A stretch of 64,000 bases of DNA from Hymenobacter persicinus (GTDB lineage: Bacteria > Bacteroidota > Bacteroidia > Cytophagales > Hymenobacteraceae). The DNA lies in assembly GCF_004167665.1 (NCBI RefSeq), contig NZ_SEWE01000001.1, forward strand, positions 1 to 64,000, in the 5' to 3' direction. This document shows, in pieces, positions 7,140 to 20,200 of the stretch (the first letter of the stretch is position 1; every line of letters begins with the position of its first letter). The translations under genes and the position numbers were made by a program. The notes beneath the pieces are model-generated. The model worked only from the letters and a program-made list of their open reading frames with translations, ran no database searches and was not told where the DNA came from.

Positions 7140-10022
7140 ATGAAGATTGAAAAGATAAAGCTCTCCCAGCTGGAAAGCTTTCTGATGAAGGCGGCCGACA
7201 TCCTGCGCGGAAAGATGGACGCCTCTGAATATAAGGAATTCATCTTCGGGATGCTGTTCCTGAAGCGCATGAGCGATGTGTTTGACCAGAAGCGCGAGCA
7301 GTTGCGCCGGCGCGACTATAAGCACTTGGATGCTGACATTCTGCTCACGGTGCTGGAAGACAAGGACACTTACGGCGAAACGTTCTTCGTGCCCCAGCGG
7401 GCCCGCTGGAACGAAGGCTTTACGGACGAGAATGGCAACGCTCAGCCACCCATCAAGCACCTGCAGGCCAACATCGGGCAGATGCTGAACAAGGCGCTCG
7501 ATGCCATTGAGGAGGCCAATCCCGACACGCTGTCGGGCATTTTCAAGGGGCGCATCAACTTCAACAAGGAAGTGGATGGCAAGCAAATCGTCAAGAATGT
7601 CGATTTGAAGAAGATGATTGACCACTTCAACGAGTTTCCGGCGCTGGTCAATGACAACTTTGAGTTTCCGGACCTGCTGGGTGCGGCGTATGAATACCTG
7701 CTCAAACACTTTGCCGACGAGGGTGGCAAGAAGGGCGGGCAGTTCTACACACCCAACCAAGTGGTGCGCCTGCTGGTGCAGCTCATCAAGCCCAAAGCGG
7801 GTATGTCCATTTACGACCCCACGGCGGGGTCGGGCGGGATGCTGATTCAGAGCCAGCAGTACGTGCAGGAGCAGGGCCAGGACGGAGCCGACCTGGAGCT
7901 GTTTGGGCAGGAAAACGACCCCACGGTAGTGGCCATCTGCAAGATGAACATCATCCTGCACAACATTACGCGCTACAACATCGAGTACGGCGATACGCTG
8001 GAGGAGCCGCTGAACGAGCGGGATGGGCGGCTAATTCAGTTCGACCGGGTAATTGCTAATCCGCCGTTTTCGCAGAACTACAACCGGGCCACTATGAAGC
8101 ACCCGGAGCGGTTTCAGTATGGCTTCACGCCCGAAACGGGCAAGAAAGCCGACCTGATGTTTGTGCAGCACATGCTGGCCAGCTGCAAGCGCACGGGCAA
8201 GGTGGTGGTGGTGATGCCGCACGGGGTGCTGTTCCGGGGCGGCAAGGAAAAGGAAATCCGGGAGGGAATGCTGCGGGCCGACGTGCTGGAAGGCATCATC
8301 AGCCTGCCGCCGCAGCTGTTTTACGGCACTGGTATTCCGGCCTGCGTGATGGTGTTTGACAAGAGCAAGCCCGACCACCTCAAAAACAAGGTCTTCATCA
8401 TCAACGCCGATAAGGACTACGCCGAGGGTAAAAAGCAGAATATGCTACGCCCTGAAGACATCGAGAAAATCGACTACGTATTTGAGCACAAGCTGGAAGA
8501 AGATGGCTACTCGCGGCTGGTAGACTTCGATACCATCGAGTCCAACGAATTCACGCTTAACATCCGGCGCTATGTGGACAACACCCCGCCACCCGAGCCC
8601 GAAGACGTGACGGCCCACCTGGTGGGCGGCGTACCGGTGGCCGAGATTGAGCAGGTGCAAACCACGCAGGCGCCCAAGTTCGGCTTCGACGGCTACCAGC
8701 TGTTTGTCGACCACAACGACCGGTATAAAGCGTTTGCCGTGGCCGAGAAGGCCGCCATTAAGCCGCTGGTGGAAGACGACCAGCAGGTGGAGAAAACGCT
8801 GACCGAGCTAGGCCTGCACCTAGCCGAATGGTGGCAGCTGGCTAAAGAAGACTTTTCTACCCTGGCACCCAAGAAAGTGCCCGATAATGCCGTGGAAGAG
8901 TCGATGGCCACCTACGTGGCGCTGAGCGGCGACAAGTTCCCCAAGGTGCGGCAGGAGCTGCTAGCCACTATCAAGGAGAAGTTTGTGCCGGTGGGCGTGC
9001 TCGATACCTACCAGGTGGCGGGCGTATTCGTGAACTGGTGGGACAACATCAAGTATGACCTCAAAACCATCATGCAGAACGGCTGGGAGGCCAGCCTGAT
9101 ACCTAACGCCTACATGATTGCGGCATTCTTCCAATCGGAGCAGGCCGCGCTGGAGCAGCTGGAACTGACCCAGGCCACGCTGGAAACCAGCCTGGAAGAA
9201 GCCGTGGAGGAAGCCCTGAACCTGCTGGACTATGAGGCCGATGAGGAAGAAGGCGAAGTCAAGCTGACGCCTGCCCTAGCCAAGAGCGAGCTGAAAGCCC
9301 AGATTGACTACTTGCTGGACGAAAAGCACGCCCCCGCCGAAGCCGAACCGCTGGAAGCCGCCGACGTCCGCATACGGGAGCTGGAAGCGCAGTTGAAGGA
9401 CGGTAAAGCCCAGCTGAAAAAGCTACAAGGCGAGCTGGAGCTGAAACTTATTCTGAAGCGCTATGGGGCCGATGATGAGAAGGCCGAAAGCCAGGCCCTG
9501 CTGCACACTGCGCAGGCCGAGCTGGCCAAGCTCGACGCCGACGTGGACGACCTAATTGCCAGCTTCCGCAAGGAGCTGAAGGGCACCAAGGACTTCGCGG
9601 CCATTCGCAAAGCGGTGGGGACGCTGGAGAAGGAGCTGAAAGCCGACAAGTCTGAGCCTTACCAGTTGCAGGATGTGCTGGATGCCCAGAAGATGCTGAA
9701 GGAAATAGCCAAGCCCTACAACGCCCGCCAGAAAGACCAGGAAATCCTGCAAGCCAAGCTCGACAGCCTCGACCGGCTGCTGGCCGAAACCGGCGGCATC
9801 ATCACAGAGGAAGAAAGCCAGCGGCTGATTCTGCAGAAGCATTTCGACATCATCAACAACCAACTGCAACGCTACCTCGGCACCGAAAAGCGGGCCCTGG
9901 TGGCCGCCTACGAAAACCTGTTCGACAAGTACTTTACCTCGGCCCAGCGCCTGGAAACCCAGCGCCACGACACGATGGCCGAACTCCACGATTTCCTGAC
10001 CCAGCTAAACTACCTGAACTGA
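7140..10022 (+). CDS. hsdM: Type I restriction-modification system DNA methyltransferase subunit with long C-terminal extension
   Basis: A 960-residue HsdM. The N-terminal helical HsdM_N domain (1-140) is followed by an adenine methyltransferase fold with the AdoMet motif [10 protein letters not shown] at 226-235 and the catalytic NPPF at 307-310. It transfers methyl groups to adenine in the asymmetric target chosen by HsdS, and forms the M2S core of the R-M complex. HsdM is usually about 500-550 residues; here about 400 further residues are rich in Glu, Lys and Leu heptads (roughly 660-950), a probable coiled coil. This longer form is known in some type I systems, but the extension is unusually large. 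The stop overlaps the hsdS start by one base (TGATG), implying coupling. Confidence 0.93.
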   Translation: MKIEKIKLSQLESFLMKAADILRGKMDASEYKEFIFGMLFLKRMSDVFDQKREQLRRRDYKHLDADILLTVLEDKDTYGETFFVPQRARWNEGFTDENGNAQPPIKHLQANIGQMLNKALDAIEEANPDTLSGIFKGRINFNKEVDGKQIVKNVDLKKMIDHFNEFPALVNDNFEFPDLLGAAYEYLLKHFADEGGKKGGQFYTPNQVVRLLVQLIKPKAGMSIYDPTAGSGGMLIQSQQYVQEQGQDGADLELFGQENDPTVVAICKMNIILHNITRYNIEYGDTLEEPLNERDGRLIQFDRVIANPPFSQNYNRATMKHPERFQYGFTPETGKKADLMFVQHMLASCKRTGKVVVVMPHGVLFRGGKEKEIREGMLRADVLEGIISLPPQLFYGTGIPACVMVFDKSKPDHLKNKVFIINADKDYAEGKKQNMLRPEDIEKIDYVFEHKLEEDGYSRLVDFDTIESNEFTLNIRRYVDNTPPPEPEDVTAHLVGGVPVAEIEQVQTTQAPKFGFDGYQLFVDHNDRYKAFAVAEKAAIKPLVEDDQQVEKTLTELGLHLAEWWQLAKEDFSTLAPKKVPDNAVEESMATYVALSGDKFPKVRQELLATIKEKFVPVGVLDTYQVAGVFVNWWDNIKYDLKTIMQNGWEASLIPNAYMIAAFFQSEQAALEQLELTQATLETSLEEAVEEALNLLDYEADEEEGEVKLTPALAKSELKAQIDYLLDEKHAPAEAEPLEAADVRIRELEAQLKDGKAQLKKLQGELELKLILKRYGADDEKAESQALLHTAQAELAKLDADVDDLIASFRKELKGTKDFAAIRKAVGTLEKELKADKSEPYQLQDVLDAQKMLKEIAKPYNARQKDQEILQAKLDSLDRLLAETGGIITEEESQRLILQKHFDIINNQLQRYLGTEKRALVAAYENLFDKYFTSAQRLETQRHDTMAELHDFLTQLNYLN

Positions 10023-11290
10023 TGGCGTATATGGAAATGAATGTGCCCGATGGGTGGGAGTCAAACAAGCTCGGGGCAATTTGCAAAATCAAGAAAGGCG
10101 TTCAATTCAATCGAATTGAACTATCTGATGCGGGAATGTACCCGTGCATCAACGGCGGCATTACACCTTCTGGCTATTCTGATTTATGGAATACGGAAGC
10201 CGAAACCATTACCATTAGTGAAGGCGGCAACTCTTGTGGCTTCGTCAATTATCTGACTTCTAAGTTTTGGAGTGGCGGGCATTGCTATTCGCTGCTGGAT
10301 TTGAAAAAGGGCCTTGACAAAGGCTTTTTATACCAAGCATTGAAGGGCCGGGAAAGCCTGATAATGGATTTGCGGGTTGGCTCGGGCTTGCCGAATATTC
10401 AGCAAAAGGCCATCAAGGAATTCGAGCTCTTAGTTCCTGAGTCTGCTGACGAACAGCGCCAGATTGCCCGCATCCTGTCCAAAGTGGATGAAGCCATCAG
10501 CCAAACCGAACAGCTGATTGCCAAATACCGCCGCCTCAAAACGGGCCTGATGCAAGACCTGCTCACCAAAGGCATTGACGAGCACGGCAACATCCGCAGC
10601 GAAGAAACTCACGCCTTTAAAGACAGCCCGCTCGGGCGTATTCCGGCGGAGTGGGAGGTATCTGAATTCGGGAATTTTATCCTTGGAATCGAAGGCGGCA
10701 AAAGTTTGGAATGCCCAAATATTCAGGCAGGCGCTAACCAGTTCGGGATTATTAAGGTCAGTGCGATAAACAGGAAAGGATTTAAGGCAGAAGAGAATAA
10801 AGTTCTCTTAAATGAGCACCTGGCAAATGAGAAGTACCTTATAAATGATAGCGACTTCTTGATTTCCAGAGCTAATACCTTGAATCTAGTCGGTGAGGTC
10901 TGTATTGTTGAAGGCAAGTACCGCAAGCTTTTGCTATCTGATAAATCCTTGCGGATGACGTTGAATGAAAGTAAGATGCTAAAGTATTTTGCTTTTCATG
11001 TTTTGACTCAACCGTACCTAAGAATACAGATAGAAACCGCCGCTACCGGAAGCAGCGCTTCCATGAAAAACATAAGTCAGGCATCAATTGAAAAATTGCA
11101 GATGAAATACCCGACAAATGTTTCAGAGCAAGGCAGAATCATTGAAATCATTGACAAGAATCAGCGCTTTCTTGAAACTCTTACGTCTGGTTTACGCAAG
11201 CTCCACGCCCAAAAAGCTGGCTTGATGCAAGACCTATTGAGCGGCAAGGTGCGGGTCGGGCAGCTCATCCGCGAAACGGCCGACGTATGA
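10022..11290 (+). CDS. hsdS: Type I restriction-modification specificity subunit
   Basis: A 422-residue HsdS with the normal two-target-recognition-domain plan: TRD1 at about 1-145, a conserved helix with EQRQIARILSKVDEAI at about 155-170 followed by RRLKTGLMQDLL, TRD2 at about 215-375, and a second conserved helix ending KAGLMQDLLSGKVRV. It recognises the bipartite DNA target for methylation and cleavage. Both TRDs, and especially TRD2 (10.7-11.1 kb), are more AT-rich than the conserved helices and hsdM, which fits recombinational exchange of specificity domains. It is translationally coupled to hsdM, and its ATGA stop overlaps the start of a decayed DUF1016 gene. Confidence 0.92.
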   Translation: MAYMEMNVPDGWESNKLGAICKIKKGVQFNRIELSDAGMYPCINGGITPSGYSDLWNTEAETITISEGGNSCGFVNYLTSKFWSGGHCYSLLDLKKGLDKGFLYQALKGRESLIMDLRVGSGLPNIQQKAIKEFELLVPESADEQRQIARILSKVDEAISQTEQLIAKYRRLKTGLMQDLLTKGIDEHGNIRSEETHAFKDSPLGRIPAEWEVSEFGNFILGIEGGKSLECPNIQAGANQFGIIKVSAINRKGFKAEENKVLLNEHLANEKYLINDSDFLISRANTLNLVGEVCIVEGKYRKLLLSDKSLRMTLNESKMLKYFAFHVLTQPYLRIQIETAATGSSASMKNISQASIEKLQMKYPTNVSEQGRIIEIIDKNQRFLETLTSGLRKLHAQKAGLMQDLLSGKVRVGQLIRETADV

Positions 11291-11700
11291 ACCTGAGCCC
11301 GGAATTAGTAGCCACAGTGCAGCGCCTCATTGCCCAGGCACGGGAGCGGGCCGTACGAGCCGTCGATGCTGAGCGGGTGCAACTGACTGGCATATCGGGC
11401 AGGCCATCGTGGAAGAAGAGCAGCACGGCGCCGACCGGGCCGCGTATGGCACCTTTCTGGTACAAGGGCTAGCCGATACCTTGCAGCCGCAGTTTGGCAG
11501 CGGGTTTTCGCGGCGGCAGCTGTATTGATATGTGCAGTTTTACCGGGCCTTCCCCATTGTGTCCGCAGTGCGGACACAATTCAGCTGGACGCACAAAAAC
11601 AAGTGGTTGGCCCGGCAGCTGGAGCGTCTGCTGCTGAGCAACGACGTGGCCGCCGTGCTGGCCGTGGCCCGTGCCATTATCAAAGACGCGATGGTGTTAA
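11287..11700 (+). pseudogene. Degraded DUF1016 (YhcG-type PD-(D/E)xK nuclease) gene
   Basis: The ATG overlaps the hsdS stop and starts a frame MNLSPELVATVQRLIAQARE. After about 32 codons the family sequence continues in another frame (WHIGQAIVEEEQHGADRA, YGTFLVQGLADTLQPQFGSG). It meets a TGA at about 11527 and then resumes as VQFYRAFPIVSAVRTQFSW. This order (WHIG, VEEEQ, YG, FG.GFS, QFY.AFP) is the DUF1016 N-terminal domain. There is thus at least one frameshift near 11385 and one in-frame stop, and the C-terminal nuclease domain is missing. DUF1016 nucleases often accompany type I hsd genes, so this is a decayed member of the operon. Confidence 0.75.
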
Positions 11701-11715
11701 TGTCACGCAGCGCAA

Positions 11716-13101
11716 CTACTTCATTGGAAACATATTCTGTTCTCCATTACTGAAGTACATCAGCTGGCTTTTAAGCTGATTCAAATAAGATGCCTGTGCA
11801 TATAACTCCATCCGCGCGAAGTCCCAGTCAAAATATGGTTTTCCCTCAACATCCAAGTCGAATTCGCACCCGCGCACTTTACCAACGTTCATACTGGCAT
11901 GCTCGATGGGGCGCGCTAATTTGCCAGAATGGTAAACACCCGTGGTAATGTCTCCTTGGATTGCTTTGATGTCCTCCTGATGCTCTGCGACCGACTTGGC
12001 GAATGCAGTGGCCTCATCCAAGGGTTGAACGATAAAGTAATTCATTAGCTCGTAATCATACTGTTCTTCTCCCGAGTAGGTAGTGAACAGCGCCAGGTTT
12101 TCCTGAATGGCCGACAGATTTTGTTGGGCGTGTCCATCAAGGAGCTTGCCGTCAAACTGCGTGGACGGGAATTTTATGCCGTGGTAGCCGTTAATCCGCA
12201 ACGCTTCTGTTAGTATCTGGGCCGGGATGTATTCCTCAATAAACGTGTGATTATGGGTGCGTTTAAATGTACAAAGCTGAGTAAGGATAAACTTCTTGAA
12301 GTCTTTTTTTAAGTGCTTCAAGTTTGGTCTAAACCCTTCGTCGTCACAAGCCGGCACCCCGACCCCAGCCTGCATCAAACGGTGCAGGGTTTGGGTGATG
12401 GTTTTATGAATGTGATTGGTGACATCATACACTTTGAGTGGCGGAAATCGTTTTCCGGTTTTCTCGCTGATGGATGTCTCTATCAACGGGTCGTAGCCAA
12501 TAGCTGCCAAGGCAATTTTCTGATAATCAGAAAGGTCGCATCTCAACTCGTATAATACATCGAGCACAGAAGACCCAATGTAAAGAATAGGTTGCCCGGA
12601 ATAGCTAAACCGTTGGTTGGCTATCAAGAACCGCTTTTCAAAGCTGATATGATAGTAATAGTCGTCATCGGTGACCACATCGCCCGGGCGCTTGGTTCGG
12701 CCCTTGTAGTACAATCCTAATTCACCTGGTTCGATGACATCCGCCATGTCATACTTTTCCAGCACATCAAAGAGGTGCAGGGTGGCGTGGTAGTGTTTGC
12801 CTCGAACGAAAAGCTGGTAGGCATAAGAAATGTCATTGAACAAATTTTCGTATTCGTTAATCTCGCCTTGGAGCCCTTCCCGCACACAGTCTATCCAATC
12901 GTACAATCTCGGCTTGGTGTCGGAAACGGCATCCTGGAAGCTATCGACCGTGTGAGCCGAATCCAATCGTCTGAATTCGTCGAAGAAAGCCGCGAAATAA
13001 TGCTTCAGTGCGTTTTCAAACCGGTTACCCGAATTGAGCGCGGCAGTAGCTTTAAGCTGGTATTGGAAGCTGTCCGATAAAAAACCGGTTAAATCAGGCA
13101 T
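11716..13101 (-). CDS. RES-domain protein (putative NAD-degrading effector)
   Basis: A 461-residue protein from ATG 13101 (MPDLTGFLSDSF); an earlier in-frame ATG at 13137 would add 12 residues. Its N-terminal 120 residues are helical. Counted from the longer start, the central part shows a RES-like pattern: YYKGR at 143-147, RFSYSGQPILYIGSS at 176-190, then LYEL with Glu197, and GYHGIKFPS near 320. RES proteins in RES-Xre toxin-antitoxin modules break down NAD+. The gene is convergent with hsdS and divergent from hsdR, separating the two, and is less GC-rich than hsdM and hsdR. No Xre-type antitoxin is adjacent. The family call is fairly good; the catalytic activity is inferred. Confidence 0.6.
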   Translation of the reverse strand: MPDLTGFLSDSFQYQLKATAALNSGNRFENALKHYFAAFFDEFRRLDSAHTVDSFQDAVSDTKPRLYDWIDCVREGLQGEINEYENLFNDISYAYQLFVRGKHYHATLHLFDVLEKYDMADVIEPGELGLYYKGRTKRPGDVVTDDDYYYHISFEKRFLIANQRFSYSGQPILYIGSSVLDVLYELRCDLSDYQKIALAAIGYDPLIETSISEKTGKRFPPLKVYDVTNHIHKTITQTLHRLMQAGVGVPACDDEGFRPNLKHLKKDFKKFILTQLCTFKRTHNHTFIEEYIPAQILTEALRINGYHGIKFPSTQFDGKLLDGHAQQNLSAIQENLALFTTYSGEEQYDYELMNYFIVQPLDEATAFAKSVAEHQEDIKAIQGDITTGVYHSGKLARPIEHASMNVGKVRGCEFDLDVEGKPYFDWDFARMELYAQASYLNQLKSQLMYFSNGEQNMFPMK

Positions 13102-13246
13102 ATTCGCTGGCTTTATGACAATGATTAGACTGAGCAAATGTAGCGGTCTGTCGCTGCTCTAAGCTCCTTAAAAAGAATGACCAGCAATTTTGAGCCGGAC
13201 AACTCACCCTAAGCTCATCTAATACCATATCTAGCACCTTTCCTTC

Positions 13247-16458
<3,212 letters not shown>

Positions 16459-16459
<1 letters not shown>

Positions 16460-17133
16460 TGCAGCTGGAGTACGAGGTAAAATTCAGTGCGCGCAAAACG
16501 CTCAACATCACTGTGGAGCGCGACCGGAAGATTATCGTCCGTGCCCCAAACCACTTGTCCCTGGAGCGCATTGAAGCCATCGTGCAATCCAAGCGGCAAT
16601 GGCTGAAGGAGAAGCTCAACCATGCTCAGAAGTATCCGGCCGTGCCGGAAACGAAGGAATTCATTTCGGGCGAGCACCTGATGTACCTGGGCCGGAACTA
16701 CCAGCTATTGGTAGTGGATGAAGAGATAGATGGAGTTGAATTCAACCAGCGCTTTCGTATCTCCCGTGCCAACCAGTCTAACGCCAATGCTCTATTCAAG
16801 CAATGGTATCTGAAGCAGGCCTTGCTGAAGATTGAGCCCTTGGCCCAGGAATACGCGCAGCGCCTGGGTGTGCAGTACAACGAGTGCAAAACGTCAGAGA
16901 TGAAGTACCGCTGGGGCTCCTGCACGCCCAGCAACAACATCATCTTTAACTGGCGCATCATTAAAGCGCCGTTGTACGTGGTGGGCTATCTAGTGGCGCA
17001 CGAGTTGGTGCACTTGATGGAAGGCAACCACACCCCGCGCTTCTGGAACATCCTCTCCGTGCAAATCCCAAACTATCAGAAGGCCAAAGACTGGCTAAAG
17101 AAAAACGGGGATTTGCTAGAGGTGGATTTTTAG
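16459..17133 (+). CDS. YgjP/DUF45-type zinc metallopeptidase linked to type I R-M
   Basis: A 224-residue protein starting on the hsdR stop (TGATG); longer in-frame starts upstream lie inside hsdR and were rejected. It has the zincin signature HELVHLMEGNH with His181, Glu182, His185 and a third ligand probably at His191, preceded by MKYRWGSCTPSNNI, a block typical of the YgjP/DUF45 (SprT-like) family. Such genes commonly sit directly after hsdR. The substrate is unknown; control of HsdR level or turnover is an inference from linkage. Confidence 0.85.
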
Positions 17134-17280
17134 CATCCACCTGACTAATTCCTTGCTCAATCGTCTCAACTGGTTGTTCAATCTGATTAGCATTAGTAGT
17201 TAGTTCAGTGTAGGAACGTGAAGAACTGTTGATGATTACACTATACTTGCTGCCCCTTTACCCTTCCCCAGTCGGCAGTT

Positions 17281-20200
17281 ATGCATCCTAAAGAATTCAT
17301 TGCAGAATTATACCAGAAACGAGCTGTCTATAATCATCATAGTCAAGCCTATACAGTAGCTAGGTTGCTTAAAACAGTTTCGACAGATATCTACTCTGAT
17401 AGTCTGCGATTTCTGTTTGAGTTGATTCAGAATGCTGATGATGCAGCACTAGGGACAGAAAACGAAGTTCACTTTCAATTTCTGCCAGGGTACCTCATTA
17501 CTTGTCATCAGGGAAAAGCCTTCACTGAAGGGGATATTGATGCCATTACTGATGCGGATGCCAGCACCAAGACGGCTGACCCTACTAAGACTGGCTACAA
17601 AGGCATCGGTTTCAAAGCAGTATTTGCCAAGTCGAAGCGAGTTGTAATCTGGTCTGGAGGGTATCAATTTAAGTTTGACCAAGAAGCCAATCTACCCAAG
17701 TACCCTTGGCAAATCATACCAATTTGGGTAGAGTCAGACGAGCTTCCGACCGAAGTCGCTCAGTTCATAGCTCAAAACACCTACAAGGTTTACACATGCT
17801 TAGAACTGGATAGCACAACGAAACTGGAAGAAGAGTTAAAGCACCTCCTTAATCCACAATTGCTACTGTTCCTGCGGCGAGTTGGTCGTATTTCAGTGGC
17901 CTCTCCTACCCAGCCAAGCTACTCGATTTCCCGACAGCGCACAGACCACTCGGCCGCGTATCAGCATGTAACGCTCATCGACCAAGAACAGCGAACTGCT
18001 ACTTGGCTGTTGAAGATTTTTGACCAATTACCAGTCCCAGAGGCGCTAAGCCTTGAGATGGCTGAAGATGATAAAACGCCAGAAAAGCTCCGCTTGGCAA
18101 CCGTTACGGAGGTAGCATTTGCTGCACGTATAGAAGGTAATACGCTTATCCCACTTCGCCCTGAAGAAAGCCGGCTATACACGTATCTACCGACGGAGGA
18201 AACCGGATTCGCCTTTCCATTTCTAGTTAACGGCACATTTTTCACTACTTCATCGCGCCAATCGCTGCACGTCGATTCTAAGTGGAATCAGTGGCTATTC
18301 GAACTACTGGCCGAGAAGCTGCTCGATTGGCTTGAGCTGCTTGCGGGAAGTGAGTATGGCCTTCAACTGCTCGCCATGTTGCCAAAGCGCTTTAACAGTA
18401 GTTCACAAGTGTTAAAGCAGCGCTTTGACCAGGGGCTGGCCGCAACCATTGCAAGCCGCCGACTGGTACTCAGCACCGACCTTACGCCAAAAACTATTAG
18501 TGAGAGTCTGCTGGATGAAACAGGCCTAGCTGCGCAAAGCTTTATTGATCCGGCGAACATGCTGACCTTTTGGGCAGCTACAAAGGGCGCTGCCCAAGCT
18601 AATAGCTTCGTGAATCCTGCGTTCGCACATGCCACACGGCTTATGGATTACGGCTTAACTGTCTTCCGTCTCGAACATGTCGAGCCTTTTTTCAGGTCTT
18701 CGAACTTTACAGAACACCACGCTGTAGCCGACAACTTCGCACTCCTTGCTTACTTTAAGGAGAAAGCAGATTCTGACCATTCAGGTGATTGGTTTGCTAC
18801 GCTACAAGACCTGCCATTTATCTACGACACTTCTGAAGTGTTACGCTCGCCAGAAACAGGCGTATGTTTTCCTGCTGAAGTTGGTGATGCCTCGACCGAG
18901 CTAGGTGACATTCCGGTGATTCATTCGGCAGTGTTTGATCAGCTATCTGCTGTGCCGCCGCTGCACAAGTGGCTAGAGAAGCTTGGCGTCAAACGGCCAT
19001 CAGAAATCACTTACATAACCAACGTCTTAGTGCCGGCTTTACGGGCTGGGGAGGAAGTCATTACAGAAGCGAGCTACCTGCAGGTCACGAATTATCTATT
19101 TCGTCTGCACCAAGAAGGTTCGTTGAGCGCAGAACTGGTGGAGGCACTACGCGAGTTGCCACTGAAAACCAGCGATGGTCAGTTCGTAGCGGCGCAGCAT
19201 TGCTACTTAGCCAGCGCTTACCATCCGCTACTACCGCTGGAAAAGACAATCGCAGAGCTTTCCTTCGTTAGCGAATCATATCTTGGCAATGGCTCCGGTT
19301 TCATGGAATGGAACCAGTTTTTCAAGCGGTTAAAAGTGAAAGACCGGATTGAACTGGAAGCTATTACGGCAAACAACTCGCTGACGGCACTGGCCTCTAT
19401 CACCAATCCTAATTGGCTTACCGCGGCCGAAGCCCAGGCTCAGAAATTATCCAGAGGGTTTGGGTTCGGTAGCCACAACTTGATTGCGGGCCTAAAATTG
19501 CCTTCGTTTTTAAATCTAACAGCTAGCAACTTTAAGTACGGCCAACTCTTCTGGAATACACTTCTTAAACAGGAAGTTAGTCCCGAACCGTTGGTAGCCA
19601 AGGTGCTGTACTTCTATGGTGTAGGTGGAGGGCGTAATTCTTACCGTATACAAGTAGATAACTACTTCACTTGGTTTGTGGCTGAGCAGCCTTGTATTCC
19701 AACTACCACTGGTAAGTTGCTGCCTGCCCATGAGGTCTTTCTCAACAATAAGGATACAGAGGAAATTGCCGGAAAATACTTACCAGTATTTGATTGCTCT
19801 ATTCGACCCAATCAAGCCTGGCGTGATGTTCTGAAACTACGCCTACAGCTACAAACTACTGATTACCTGTCCGTTCTAGGAAGCATCGCGACTGACGGAG
19901 AGCGCTCTCAGCCCACACCACGTGTACTAAAGACCATTGGCCTAGTGTACAAGGCACTAAGCTACACGGCTCTCGACGGATTGCCGGAAGACCATAAGGC
20001 CATTCGGCAGTGGGCTGCGAAAAATCGCCTAGTAAGCAGTACTCTAGCGTTTGAGCAGCCTAGTAACCTACTTTGGATAAAGCTGGATGGGTTTGCTAAT
20101 CTGGCCGGGCAGGTGAAGAGCATGTACGTGCCAGCTAACGCAGACGCGACTTCAGCGGGATTCACAGCGCTGATGAATCTCTTTAAAATCCGCATTGTTG

